A DNA stretch of 64,000 nucleotides, from the NCBI GenBank assembly GCA_964565925.1, contig CAZMGV010000005.1, forward strand, positions 124,001 through 188,000. Direction: 5' to 3'. The translations under genes and the position numbers were made by a program. The notes below the pieces were generated by a model. It searched no databases and was not told the origin of the DNA. It saw only the letters and a program-made list of their open reading frames with translations. Numbering within the stretch: position 1 is the first letter of the stretch; each line of letters starts with the position of its first letter. This DNA comes from CAZMGV01 sp964565925. GTDB lineage: Bacteria; JAGRBM01; JAHCIT01. Below are positions 34,118-42,596 of the stretch, in pieces.

Positions 34118-35191
34118 TCAGGGGCCAAAGCAGAAGCCTATATAAATTGAAACGACGGAATCGGTGACGTCGTCAAGAGTGATCGAGTAGTCGCCGTCAT
34201 TCGCCGCGCCGACGCAATCCCCGGTAACGGGCGCTCCGGTCGGGAAAGCCCCGGTCTGGGACAAATAGGCCTGTATGCCATAGTTACCCGGTGGAAGAGT
34301 CCCCGGCATATTCACCGTGTCCGCATCAAGCAGGTAGGGAATCGCCAGCGTGTATGGCGTTGAATAGGTTCCAGCAAAGGCCGGCACGGGATAGGGTTGC
34401 AGGTAGTCGGGAGGCAATGTCCCGCCGTCGGACGGGTCGCTGAAATCGGCAGGCTCATAATACAGGGACAGATAGAAGACCGGCGCGGTTGCAAGGGTGG
34501 GGGCCTCGATTGTCATGCTGATCGAATTGGTAATGTTACCCGAAATGCTTGCTGTCGACGGCGCTTCTCCGGGCCCGCACATCAGCGATCCGGGAAGAAA
34601 TACCAGGTCCCCTGGGCCGGTATTCAGGCTGACATCCGAATAGTTCACGACCGAAGCAGCAACGGGAAGCGCCTGGCCTTCGACAGGTGCCGTCCCGGCA
34701 GGCAGGAACTGGATGCAGTCATTCTGCGGGTCGTAGTTCCCGTTTCCGTCAAGATCCAGGATCACCGTTGCGCCATAGTCGCCTACGGAAAGACCGTCCA
34801 TATCCGTGATGGTGAAGTCGAGCGTCTCGGGAACGCCTAGATCAAGGGTTTCGTTGTCGAGCCCGCTTAGCGGCCTCCTGGCGATCAGCGATGGAACGCG
34901 AACCGGATTTCCGGCTCCGTCAACCGCTGTCGTAAAGACCAGGTCCTTATACAGAATGATCTGAATGTTAGCGGCCTCTGCTATTGCCGGGAACGAGAAC
35001 CCGTTGGCGGGGGCGGGATCAACCAGCATGAGCGTGCCGGAAATGGTACCGGTGGTTTTCGGCCAGAAACTGTCCTGGTGCGTGATCGTCGGATTCAGCG
35101 GGTCGTTGCAGCCTACTGCCGCCAGAGATACGGCCGTCATGAGGCATAGAACCCGGAAATGTCTGATCGGTGGAGTTCTGAACATGCGCAT
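34118..35191 (-). CDS. Outer-surface lipoprotein of receptor pair A, unknown family
   Basis: A 357-residue lipoprotein, the same length as its paralogue at 30489-31562. The signal ends LAAVGC, with Cys28 as the likely lipid site. TAATG overlap couples it to the upstream receptor. The body carries the same calcium-loop-like DLDGNGNYDPQND and CIQFLPAGTAPVEGQ segment. The paralogues differ mostly near the N-terminus and in the last 30 residues, where this one ends YIGFCFGP. No known family recognised. Confidence 0.75.
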   Translation of the reverse strand: MRMFRTPPIRHFRVLCLMTAVSLAAVGCNDPLNPTITHQDSFWPKTTGTISGTLMLVDPAPANGFSFPAIAEAANIQIILYKDLVFTTAVDGAGNPVRVPSLIARRPLSGLDNETLDLGVPETLDFTITDMDGLSVGDYGATVILDLDGNGNYDPQNDCIQFLPAGTAPVEGQALPVAASVVNYSDVSLNTGPGDLVFLPGSLMCGPGEAPSTASISGNITNSISMTIEAPTLATAPVFYLSLYYEPADFSDPSDGGTLPPDYLQPYPVPAFAGTYSTPYTLAIPYLLDADTVNMPGTLPPGNYGIQAYLSQTGAFPTGAPVTGDCVGAANDGDYSITLDDVTDSVVSIYIGFCFGP

Positions 35192-37335
35192 TAGAGTCTG
35201 ACCTCCAGCCGGCCGAAAATGGCTTGGGGTGCTTGGTTCTCCCGTGGGAAGGTCGTGACCCCGATTTTCGCCTCGTCGACAAAGTTCGGGCCCTCGGTGT
35301 CCAGCACATTCTGGCCGATCACCGAAAGAGCGACCTTGTCATCGAAGAAAGCCTGCCGCAGTGTCACATCAAAACGGAAGCCCTGTTTCACGCGGCCGCT
35401 GAGGGAAAACAGGTTATCGATTCCCTGGAACGAACTGTGGTACGCACCGGCAACGAACAGGGTGGTGTGCGTTGGCAGGCGTGTTTCGCTCGAGAAATTC
35501 AGCATGTTCATGGGAGTGGTTTTGTCGAACCCGACATTCGAGTTCTTGCTGTATTCCCGAATGAACGAATAATTCGCGCGAATCGTTTCCATCTCCACAG
35601 GTTTAACGGACAGTTCCGTTTCGAACCCGGCGGCCCGGAAATTCTCGTTGTTGCCGAACGAGTTGATATTGACCGGACTGCCGAAGAATGTGTACGGGGC
35701 AGTCCCTACGGGACCTTCGATCCGGATAGCGTCGTGCACGTACTGGACGAAGGTCTGGATATCCAGTGTGGCCTTGCCCTCAAAGAAGTTCCCCCGGTAT
35801 CCCAATTCGGCCGCAGTAATGGTCTCCGCCTTCAGGCTATGGCTTCCGATGGTGTTCTGAAGGTGCGAAAGGTTGGCCGCGTCGGGGAAATTCGCCGCAC
35901 CCACTCCGTGCTCATTCATGGAGGGAATCCGGGTGGCCCGGGAGACGGCCAGCCGGATCGTGTGCTCCTCGGCTGGCCGGAGCAGGATGGAGAGGCGCGG
36001 CTGGGGACTAACGGAATCCGTGAACGTGTCATATTCGAATCGGACACCGCTGTTGAAAACCATCCAGCGTCCTTCCCTGACCTCAACCTGGAGGTAGCTG
36101 CTCGCGACCTGCTGGTTGATTCGGGGACGGTCGAAGATGGTGAAGTTCGATGCCTTGTTCGGATCGAATCCGGTGGTCAGGTCGAACCCCATGAGCGCCG
36201 ATGCGGGACTGTAGGCATACTGATAGCGATGCTGGGCGCCGGCCAGCAGGTCCACATCGCTTGAAATGGAGTGACTCCATGCGACTTCGTTGTTGAATGC
36301 AGTGAAGTCACCATAGAAATGATTGCTGGCTGGCGTGTAGGTTGTCGGGATTGAATACCGTTCCTGCATGGTGAATGCAGATGTCTTGAACTCCAGGGTG
36401 TTGTCCGCGTTCAGCTTGTGCCGGATGCCGGCGTAATAATATCCGTCAAACACCGGATTGGGGTTGTCGGGCCGGTTGACCTGGGCACCGGTAACGTCCC
36501 GCTTGCCGAAATGGGTCCCGATCTGGAATGACAGGTCTGTCTTTTCATTCGGCTTAACGTCGCTGCGCAGCAGAATATTACCGTAGGTCCCGCTATCGTA
36601 TACGGATGGCTTGGCGACGCCCTTTTCGAAACCGTCGGTCTGCTCGAACTTGCCGGACATCCGGAAGCTGAATTTGTCCGATTTGATCGCGACCGATCCG
36701 TACTGATGAACGGTGCTCTGCGAGCCGCCCGTGGTTACGGACCTCACGGTTGAGTCATTTGCCGGACGCTTCGTTGTGATATTGATGACGCCGTAAAAAG
36801 CGTTAGATCCGTAAAGCGTGCCACCGGGACCGCGAATCAGCTCCACACGTTCTATGTCGTCAAGAACCAGTGGCAACCGGGACCAGTCGACGCCGCCATT
36901 CTGGGCATCGTAGAGGCTCACTCCGTCGACAAGGAGCAGATATCCGCTCGGATAGGCCGATGTGCGGCCCCGGATGGAGAGCAACGGATCCTGCCCGGAC
37001 CTGACATAAACGTAGACTCCCGGCAGCCGGCGGAAGACATCGATAAGATTCACGGCACCCATTGCCCGGATATCATCAGCGGTGATGACGGATATCGCAT
37101 TCGGAGAGTCGTCTATGGTTTGTGCGCGTTTGGAAGCCGAAAAGATGACCTTGGTATCTAACAGGTCGTCGAGATTGACGTTGGCAAAGTCGGATTCCGG
37201 TTCGGTTTTCTCGGCCTTTGCGTCTGGCTTGTCCTGCGCATGAAGGATCTGTGGCGCAACGCCCCCGGATGCCAGCATGAAGAAGACCAGAGCGATTCCC
37301 GGTCCGGCAATGCGTTCACTCTTGTACCAAGCCAT
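35191..37335 (-). CDS. TonB-dependent outer-membrane receptor, copy A
   Basis: The 714-residue product has a signal peptide ending LHA before QDKPD, a TonB-box-like LDDLLDTKVIFSA, a plug domain nearly identical to copy B (DDSPNAISVITADDIRAMGAVNLIDVFRRLPGVYVYVRSG), and a barrel that is similar but diverged in the extracellular loops. The end is FGRLEVRL. A Lys/Glu-rich linker (DKPDAKAEKTEPESD) follows the signal. It is the first gene of the six-gene minus-strand run ending with the chemoreceptor. Its substrate may differ from that of copy B because the loops differ. Confidence 0.9.
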   Translation of the reverse strand: MAWYKSERIAGPGIALVFFMLASGGVAPQILHAQDKPDAKAEKTEPESDFANVNLDDLLDTKVIFSASKRAQTIDDSPNAISVITADDIRAMGAVNLIDVFRRLPGVYVYVRSGQDPLLSIRGRTSAYPSGYLLLVDGVSLYDAQNGGVDWSRLPLVLDDIERVELIRGPGGTLYGSNAFYGVINITTKRPANDSTVRSVTTGGSQSTVHQYGSVAIKSDKFSFRMSGKFEQTDGFEKGVAKPSVYDSGTYGNILLRSDVKPNEKTDLSFQIGTHFGKRDVTGAQVNRPDNPNPVFDGYYYAGIRHKLNADNTLEFKTSAFTMQERYSIPTTYTPASNHFYGDFTAFNNEVAWSHSISSDVDLLAGAQHRYQYAYSPASALMGFDLTTGFDPNKASNFTIFDRPRINQQVASSYLQVEVREGRWMVFNSGVRFEYDTFTDSVSPQPRLSILLRPAEEHTIRLAVSRATRIPSMNEHGVGAANFPDAANLSHLQNTIGSHSLKAETITAAELGYRGNFFEGKATLDIQTFVQYVHDAIRIEGPVGTAPYTFFGSPVNINSFGNNENFRAAGFETELSVKPVEMETIRANYSFIREYSKNSNVGFDKTTPMNMLNFSSETRLPTHTTLFVAGAYHSSFQGIDNLFSLSGRVKQGFRFDVTLRQAFFDDKVALSVIGQNVLDTEGPNFVDEAKIGVTTFPRENQAPQAIFGRLEVRL

Positions 37336-37449
37336 CCGACCCCCAGCACCCGTATGTCTGTTTCCCGCACGTCATATCGCCAAAGCAATCAATGACGAAA
37401 ATCTAAACGGTGTCGATTGGCCGATTGTTTCGTATATTAATCACACTGT

Positions 37450-37469
37450 CACTACGCAATGCGTAAGTG
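37450..37469 (-). promoter_or_regulatory. Shared dyad operator, copy A
   Basis: CACTACGCAATGCGTAAGTG is an imperfect 20-bp palindrome with core TACGC-AAT-GCGTA centred at 37459, about 124 bp upstream of the receptor ATG. A TTGACA on the minus strand (around 37485) stands just upstream and may be the -35 element. Confidence 0.6.
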
Positions 37470-37527
37470 CACCGGGATTGTCAACGTTCAGGAATGTGCC
37501 GGAATGGAATGGTCCGCGGAAGCGGAA

Positions 37528-38361
37528 TCATTTGTGTATTGTTCGGAATACAACGAATAGACCGATTATCAGCAAGGCGACCGAAAAGGCGTGTCTGAGT
37601 TTTTGAGGGTCGGTTCTGGACGCGTGGCGGGCGCTGACCTGTGCAAGGGGGATCGAAACCATTGCCAGTAGAAGCACGACGGCGGGTATGACCACTCCAA
37701 CGGCTCCCGGCACCGGCTGACCTGGGTTTGCGAGCAGATATCCGATGCTGCCGACAAGTCCGGCGCAGGCGCCCAGAACAGCCGAAGTGCCAACCGCGCG
37801 GTGGACGGGTTTGTTCATCATCAGTACAAAAGCCGGAACCGCCAGCGACCCGCCGCCGATGCCGAACATTGCCCCTATGACGCCGACAAGGAGCCCGATA
37901 ACGGTAACTTTGACGTAGTCAGCGGCCCCCGATAGCGGGAGATCATCTTGCGGGGATTTGCGGGAATCGAAGAACCACATCCGGAGAGCCATCACAGCCA
38001 GAAAAATGCCGAAAGTGGCCTTGAGCGTGCCGCCCGAGACTTTCAGCGCATGTTGGGTGACCAGAAACGAACCGGCGGCGCTAAGCGGCCCGGCGATCGC
38101 AGCGAGTTTCCAGTCCACATTCCCTTTCTGATTATGAGCCTGTGCCGAGGATACGGACGAGAAAAAGACGCACCCGAGCGAAGTCGCGATGGCGATCTGC
38201 GCGGTCAGAGGGTGCGGCCCGATGATATGCGGCAGCAGCTCAAACAGTACAGGTGTCATGATGACACCGCCGCCGAGCCCAAACATGCCGCTGATGTACC
38301 CGGCGACGGCACCTGTGACTATCAGGCAGGCGAAATCCAGAGCGGTCAGATTGAAAAGCAT
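37528..38361 (-). CDS. TauE/SafE family (DUF81) anion permease
   Basis: The ATG at 38361 gives 277 residues, the family length; the longer frame to 38568 lacks a hydrophobic start. About eight membrane helices occur in two related halves, each with the family signature: GYISGMFGLGGGVIMTPVLF (about 20) and GVIGAMFGIGGGSLAVPAFVL (about 155). Members export or import sulfite, sulfoacetate or other small organosulfur anions. No sulfur-metabolism gene adjoins it, so the substrate is open. The glutaredoxin gene lies upstream on the same strand. Confidence 0.88.
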   Translation of the reverse strand: MLFNLTALDFACLIVTGAVAGYISGMFGLGGGVIMTPVLFELLPHIIGPHPLTAQIAIATSLGCVFFSSVSSAQAHNQKGNVDWKLAAIAGPLSAAGSFLVTQHALKVSGGTLKATFGIFLAVMALRMWFFDSRKSPQDDLPLSGAADYVKVTVIGLLVGVIGAMFGIGGGSLAVPAFVLMMNKPVHRAVGTSAVLGACAGLVGSIGYLLANPGQPVPGAVGVVIPAVVLLLAMVSIPLAQVSARHASRTDPQKLRHAFSVALLIIGLFVVFRTIHK

Positions 38362-38530
38362 AGGATTGTTTCCCCGGCGGACGCTCCAGGCCCGAGGCCC
38401 TTGATGACACGGATAGGATAGAATTGAAAAGGCGGCATTCCCGTTCTTCTGGGGCCACCGGATTAAGGCAAGGAGTAAGGCCGTGTTTGCAGCCGGAAAG
38501 GCTTGTAATGGGGTTACGCCATTGCAGCGG

Positions 38531-38785
38531 TCAGTTTGAGGCTGCTGCGACGAGCCGGGGGAGTTCACCCGACTGGTCGAGGGCTGCCAGTTCTGTAAAC
38601 CCGCCGATCAACCGTCCCTTGAGATAGATTACTGGAACCGTTCGCATGCCGCTCATTTCGACAATTTTGGCGCGCGCTTCGGGTTCGGCGACGGAGATTT
38701 CGATGTATTCGTACCCTTTGGATTTCAGCAGATGCTTGGCATTGTTGCAGTAAGGGCAGATCGGGGTGGAGTAGATAGTAAACAT
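38531..38785 (-). CDS. Glutaredoxin
   Basis: An 84-residue GrxC-type dithiol glutaredoxin. The active site is C10-P-Y-C13, the cis-Pro loop is TVPVIYLKG (about 49-57), and GG at about 61-62 completes the glutathione site. It reduces protein disulfides and glutathione mixed disulfides in the cytoplasm. The gene ends 169 bp before the TauE-like start and may share its promoter. Confidence 0.93.
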   Translation of the reverse strand: MFTIYSTPICPYCNNAKHLLKSKGYEYIEISVAEPEARAKIVEMSGMRTVPVIYLKGRLIGGFTELAALDQSGELPRLVAAASN

Positions 38786-38968
38786 TGAGTTGCGGTCCTG
38801 AACGCATGGCGGGTACCCCGCCAGTCGTTCATCCCAATTGTGAAAGTTATCCGAATCAGTCGCAAGTGCCCGAGGCTTCGCAAGTCCGGATATATGCTGT
38901 TAATAATCCGGCAACCGGATCAAACGCGGTTTTGACCGCCGCTTTTGGTTCGTGATATTCCAAAGGTC

Positions 38969-39586
38969 ATGCAGATCAGGCCTCAAAGGACCCGTGCCCG
39001 GACGGTTGCTGCGGTCATCGCCTTAGTTGTGGCGGGCGCGCTGCCGTTGCGTGCTGCCAATCTTCCGTCGGGGTTCCAGATGGCCCAGTGGGGGATGACC
39101 ATTGACGAGATCCGGGCCCGGGTCCGCAACCTGAGCGAGGATGTCGACCGTTTCCAGCCCAATGTCACCGTATATTCGAGCTATTCTTTTCCCAATAACG
39201 GGTTCAGCGAGTTCCGCTTCTTCAAGGGGAAACTCTTCTATATACGGGTGAAACTGACGAACAAGGAAGCCAACGCCCAGATGTACAGCTCCTTCGTTTC
39301 CCGCCACGGTGAGCCGCTCTCCAAGGATGAGCAGGACGGTGCAAAACGGTATCTGTGGGAAGACACGAAAACCTCGATGGCCCTCTATATTTATCCATAT
39401 CACGCGGAAATCCGGATCAAGAGCGTCGAGATCGCCAATGAACTTGCACAACTCCAGAGAAAAAATGAAGATTACGACAAGTACCTGGACGAGATGATGT
39501 CCCGCAATTTCAGCGACCAGTCCCTGACCATCGAAGAAAAGCAGAGACTGCTTGAACTGAAGAAGGGGCTCACGACCGGAAAGTAG
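38969..39586 (+). CDS. Exported hypothetical protein with C-terminal coiled coil
   Basis: The ATG at 38969 (AAAGG just upstream) gives 205 residues starting with a signal peptide MQIRPQRTRARTVAAVIALV to RAA before NLPSG. The longer frame begins with TTG at 38945. The mature part has an alpha/beta module (GMTIDEIRARVRNL, FFKGKLFYIRVKLTN, EPLSKDEQDGAKRYLWEDTKTSMALYIY) that resembles periplasmic SmpA/PASTA-size domains. A helical tail rich in Glu/Lys follows. No family recognised. Confidence 0.65.
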   Translation: MQIRPQRTRARTVAAVIALVVAGALPLRAANLPSGFQMAQWGMTIDEIRARVRNLSEDVDRFQPNVTVYSSYSFPNNGFSEFRFFKGKLFYIRVKLTNKEANAQMYSSFVSRHGEPLSKDEQDGAKRYLWEDTKTSMALYIYPYHAEIRIKSVEIANELAQLQRKNEDYDKYLDEMMSRNFSDQSLTIEEKQRLLELKKGLTTGK

Positions 39587-39621
39587 CTGCGCGTTACCGT
39601 TGACAGGGGAGGGGTTCTGTC

Positions 39622-39999
39622 ATGGCATATCTGGTGATTGTAAGGCGGCCCGGGGGAAAGATCCGGTGGCGGCCGATTGTGGACGATCTGCGTGGTTATC
39701 CCAGGGCCCTGGCCGATACGGAAGGCGGCTGGGTCGAACTGCACACCGGTGCGGCGATTGATCTCTCTCACTCCAAAAGCCTCTCCAGCGACGAAGTCGA
39801 TGCGTTGCACCTGAAGTTCGTATTCAATGACGACAATGAGGCGGCGGCCGATTCGATTCTCGACGTGGCAAGGCTTCTTGGGAAGAAATATGGTGTGCAG
39901 TTCTGGCACGACGCGTTCGGGCTCGACTATGCGACTGCTACCGAACGCGAGATCCGCGAAGCGTTTGAAGGTGAAATCGCGGAAGACGGCGGCGGTTGA
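39622..39999 (+). CDS. Hypothetical cytoplasmic protein
   Basis: A 125-residue soluble, acidic protein; the ATG follows GGGGAGGGG at a good distance. The sequence alternates beta-like (YLVIVRRPGGKIRWRPI, LHLKFVFNDD) and helical (AAADSILDVARLLGKKYG) segments. I recognise no family. It sits 35 bp after the exported protein gene and 30 bp before the C_GCAxxG gene, probably in one operon. Confidence 0.6.
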   Translation: MAYLVIVRRPGGKIRWRPIVDDLRGYPRALADTEGGWVELHTGAAIDLSHSKSLSSDEVDALHLKFVFNDDNEAAADSILDVARLLGKKYGVQFWHDAFGLDYATATEREIREAFEGEIAEDGGG

Positions 40000-40029
40000 G
40001 GCCTGCCTGCGGACGGACTGGGTCATAAC

Positions 40030-40509
40030 ATGGATGAACAGCGGCGGCGGGAACTGGTCGGTAAGGCCCGGCAGAAGGCCTTTATGCTCTACGAGGGGAA
40101 AGAGACTCCTCACCGTTCCTGCGGGATCGCGCTCGCGGAGACCTTCAGTCTGCCGTCCCGGCCGTATCAGTCGCTTCGAAAAGGCGGAATTACCGGTGAA
40201 GGCCAGTGCGGTGCGATCAAGGCGGGCGAGCTGGTACTGGGCGAGATCCTTGGGGATCCGGATCCCACTGGAAAGGTGACGGACGATCTTCGCAAGGCCA
40301 TAGTTTTGTATCAGAAGCTTGTCAGAGAGCGGGTCGACAAGGGCCGGGCAGCTACGATTATCTGCAATGACCTGACTGCGCAGTTCACCGATTTTGCCGG
40401 CCCGGACCGGCTCCGGTTCTGTACGAATATCGCAGCGACAGTGGCGGAGTGCGTTGCTGAAGCACTTCTGGAGGTAGGCCGGGAGTTCTCGATCACTCCA
40501 ATTGTGTAA
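40030..40509 (+). CDS. C_GCAxxG_C_C-family putative redox protein
   Basis: A 159-residue protein with the Cys arrangement of this family: CGIALAETF (about 31), then GEGQCGAIKAGELVLGEILGD (about 59), then CNDLTAQF and FCTNIAATVAECV. The family (PF09719-like) is predicted to bind a metal or cluster or to act in thiol redox and is often found in anaerobes and deltaproteobacteria. The typical GCAxxG is here QCGAIKAG. Its stop abuts the convergent rsmI gene. Confidence 0.75.
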   Translation: MDEQRRRELVGKARQKAFMLYEGKETPHRSCGIALAETFSLPSRPYQSLRKGGITGEGQCGAIKAGELVLGEILGDPDPTGKVTDDLRKAIVLYQKLVRERVDKGRAATIICNDLTAQFTDFAGPDRLRFCTNIAATVAECVAEALLEVGREFSITPIV

Positions 40510-40510
40510 G

Positions 40511-41350
40511 CTAATTCCGGCCCAGCACTTTCAGTACAAATCCGTAGACGTCTTTTCGCGACAGGCCGTAAATGGTGGCGAGCCGCTCGGCGATCTGGCG
40601 GGTGCCTTCTCCATGCGCAGCGGCTTCTGTGATTTCGGATCGCAGTGACTCCAGCTCAACCTTTGGGACGGGTTCAGTGGATCCCGCAATCGCGACGGCG
40701 ACTTCTCCCAGAATTTCGGACCGGCCGGCAAAACCTGAATGCAGTTCGCCAAGATTGCCCCTTACGGTTTCTTCATGAAGCTTGGTCAGTTCACGGCCCA
40801 CGGCGGCTCTCCGGTCGGCTCCGAACAGCTTGATGCAGCTCTGAAGGGTCTCGGTCAGGCGCCGGGGGCTTTCGAAAAAGACGAGCGTTTCCGGGCGGCG
40901 GGAGTATTCCGCCAGCACCTCGTCCCGGCGGCGGTCGTGTGACGGCAGGAATCCGATAAAGGTAAACCGTTCCGACGGCAACCCGGATACCGAAAGCAGG
41001 GCAATCGGAGCCGACACTCCCGGAACGGGTATCACTTTATGCCCGGCGTCAGAGGCCGCCTTGACCAGCCGTTCTCCCGGATCGCTGATGAGCGGTGTCC
41101 CTGCATCTGAAATCAGCGCGACGTCATGTCCGGCATTCAGCTCGGCCAGGATTTCATCGACACGTTCGGCTTCGCGGCCTTTAAAGCTGGCTGTCAGGCG
41201 GGCTTTCGCTCCGATACGGGTCAGAAGCGGTGCGGACACCCGCGTATCTTCACAGACAATCAGCGCGACCGATTTCAGGGTCGCTTCCGCCCGGTGGGTG
41301 AAATCCTGGAGATTCCCGATGGGAGTGGCGACGACGAACAGCGTGGACAT
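40511..41350 (-). CDS. rsmI: 16S rRNA (cytidine1402-2'-O)-methyltransferase
   Basis: A 279-residue tetrapyrrole-methylase-fold enzyme that methylates C1402 in the decoding centre using SAM. The family motifs VATPIGNLQDFTHRA (residue 7), VCEDTRVSAPLL, ALISDAGTPLISDPGERLV and PVPGVSAPIALLSVSGLP are all present. The C-terminal helical domain (SEITEAAAHGEGTRQIAERLATIYGLSRKDVYGFVL) matches RsmI. It is divergent from srkA with 111 bp between. Confidence 0.96.
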   Translation of the reverse strand: MSTLFVVATPIGNLQDFTHRAEATLKSVALIVCEDTRVSAPLLTRIGAKARLTASFKGREAERVDEILAELNAGHDVALISDAGTPLISDPGERLVKAASDAGHKVIPVPGVSAPIALLSVSGLPSERFTFIGFLPSHDRRRDEVLAEYSRRPETLVFFESPRRLTETLQSCIKLFGADRRAAVGRELTKLHEETVRGNLGELHSGFAGRSEILGEVAVAIAGSTEPVPKVELESLRSEITEAAAHGEGTRQIAERLATIYGLSRKDVYGFVLKVLGRN

Positions 41351-41461
41351 AGCTCTCGTTTATTCTTTTGGCGCCGTAATGTGAAATGACGGTGGCTCCG
41401 GGTCGGGGGCCGATTTTTTGGCAGCTAACTATTTGCGGAATACCGGCTATACACAACGCCG

Positions 41462-42529
41462 ATGGCCGCCAAACCTCGCAAGCCGAAGAGCCCTGCCGCA
41501 CCCCAGTCCGCCTGGGGCGACGAAGTCACAAAGTACTTCTTCGACCTGTCGCCGGACCGTGTCCTGGGCGCTGTCGAAGCGGCCGGATATGTCTGCACCG
41601 GCCTCTGCTACGCCCTGAACAGCTACGAAAACCGGGTCTACGAAGTTGAGGTTGAGACTGACGACGGGATTGCTGCGGAGCAGGCGCCGTCGCTTACCCA
41701 TCCCAGGCGGCGGATCGTGAAGTTCTACCGTCCCGGCCGCTGGACTCAGGAGCAGATCGCTGAAGAGCACGAGTTCATCCGCGATCTTGTCCAGGCGGAT
41801 ATACCCGCAGTGGCGCCGCTTCCGTTCGATGACGGTTCAACGGTGGCGAAAACGCCTGAAGGCGACCTGTGGTACGCGATCTTCCCCAAGATGGGCGGCC
41901 GGATTCCCGACGAACTCGATGAAGAACTACTGAAACGGGTGGGGCGGCTGCTGGCGCGGATCCATAATACCGGAGCGGGACGTGTAGCCCAGTACCGTAT
42001 CCGCCTGACGCCGGAGACCTACGGGCTGTCCAATCTGGAGTATCTGCTGGCAGGTAACTGGTTTCCCGAAGAACAGCGTCAGGCGTTTGAGCAGATTATC
42101 CGGGAGATATGTAACCTTTCCGCCAGCCTGTTTGAGGGGGTCGAGACCATCCGGACCCACGGCGACTGTCACAAGGGGAATCTTCTCTGGAACGGGAAAG
42201 ATCTCTTCTTCGTCGATTTCGATGACATGGTAATTGCGCCTCCGGTGCAGGATATCTGGCTGCTGCTGCCAGGCCGCGACGAGGCTGCCGAGCGGGATCT
42301 GGAGACGCTGCTGTCCGGTTATACGCAGATGCGTGATTTCGACCGCCGGACGCTGAAGCTGATCGAGCCGCTCCGGTCTCTCCGTATGATCCACTTTGCC
42401 GCCTGGATAGCCCGTCGCTGGAAGGATCCCGTTTTCCCCCGTACCTTTGTCGAGTTTAACTCGCCCCGGTACTGGAACGATCTGCAGCGGGACCTGGCCG
42501 AACAGCTCGATATGATTCGCGAAAGCTGA
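41462..42529 (+). CDS. srkA: SrkA (RdoA/YihE)-like stress-response kinase
   Basis: A 355-residue APH/choline-kinase-fold Ser/Thr kinase. N-lobe: ALNSYENRVYEVEV and RRRIVKFYRPGRWTQEQIAEEHEF, with the ATP-binding Lys in VKFYRP. Catalytic loop: HGDCHKGNLLW. Metal-binding: FFVDFDDMVIAPPVQDIWLLLPG. In E. coli SrkA counters MazEF and Cpx/ROS-induced death. A basic Lys/Pro tail (MAAKPRKPKSPAAPQSA) precedes the usual start, so translation could begin later. It is the first of three plus-strand genes. Confidence 0.9.
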   Translation: MAAKPRKPKSPAAPQSAWGDEVTKYFFDLSPDRVLGAVEAAGYVCTGLCYALNSYENRVYEVEVETDDGIAAEQAPSLTHPRRRIVKFYRPGRWTQEQIAEEHEFIRDLVQADIPAVAPLPFDDGSTVAKTPEGDLWYAIFPKMGGRIPDELDEELLKRVGRLLARIHNTGAGRVAQYRIRLTPETYGLSNLEYLLAGNWFPEEQRQAFEQIIREICNLSASLFEGVETIRTHGDCHKGNLLWNGKDLFFVDFDDMVIAPPVQDIWLLLPGRDEAAERDLETLLSGYTQMRDFDRRTLKLIEPLRSLRMIHFAAWIARRWKDPVFPRTFVEFNSPRYWNDLQRDLAEQLDMIRES

Positions 42530-42596
42530 AATCACGCTTGTGAGCCGGACCGGGAACAGGGATAATGGGAATCGTAACCAAACCGGGGGGATTTAC

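Noticed and set aside
33755..37527. Fur regulation of the TonB receptor pairs
   Set aside because: fur is nearby, but no GATAAT-type box was found upstream of either receptor; a different dyad is present.
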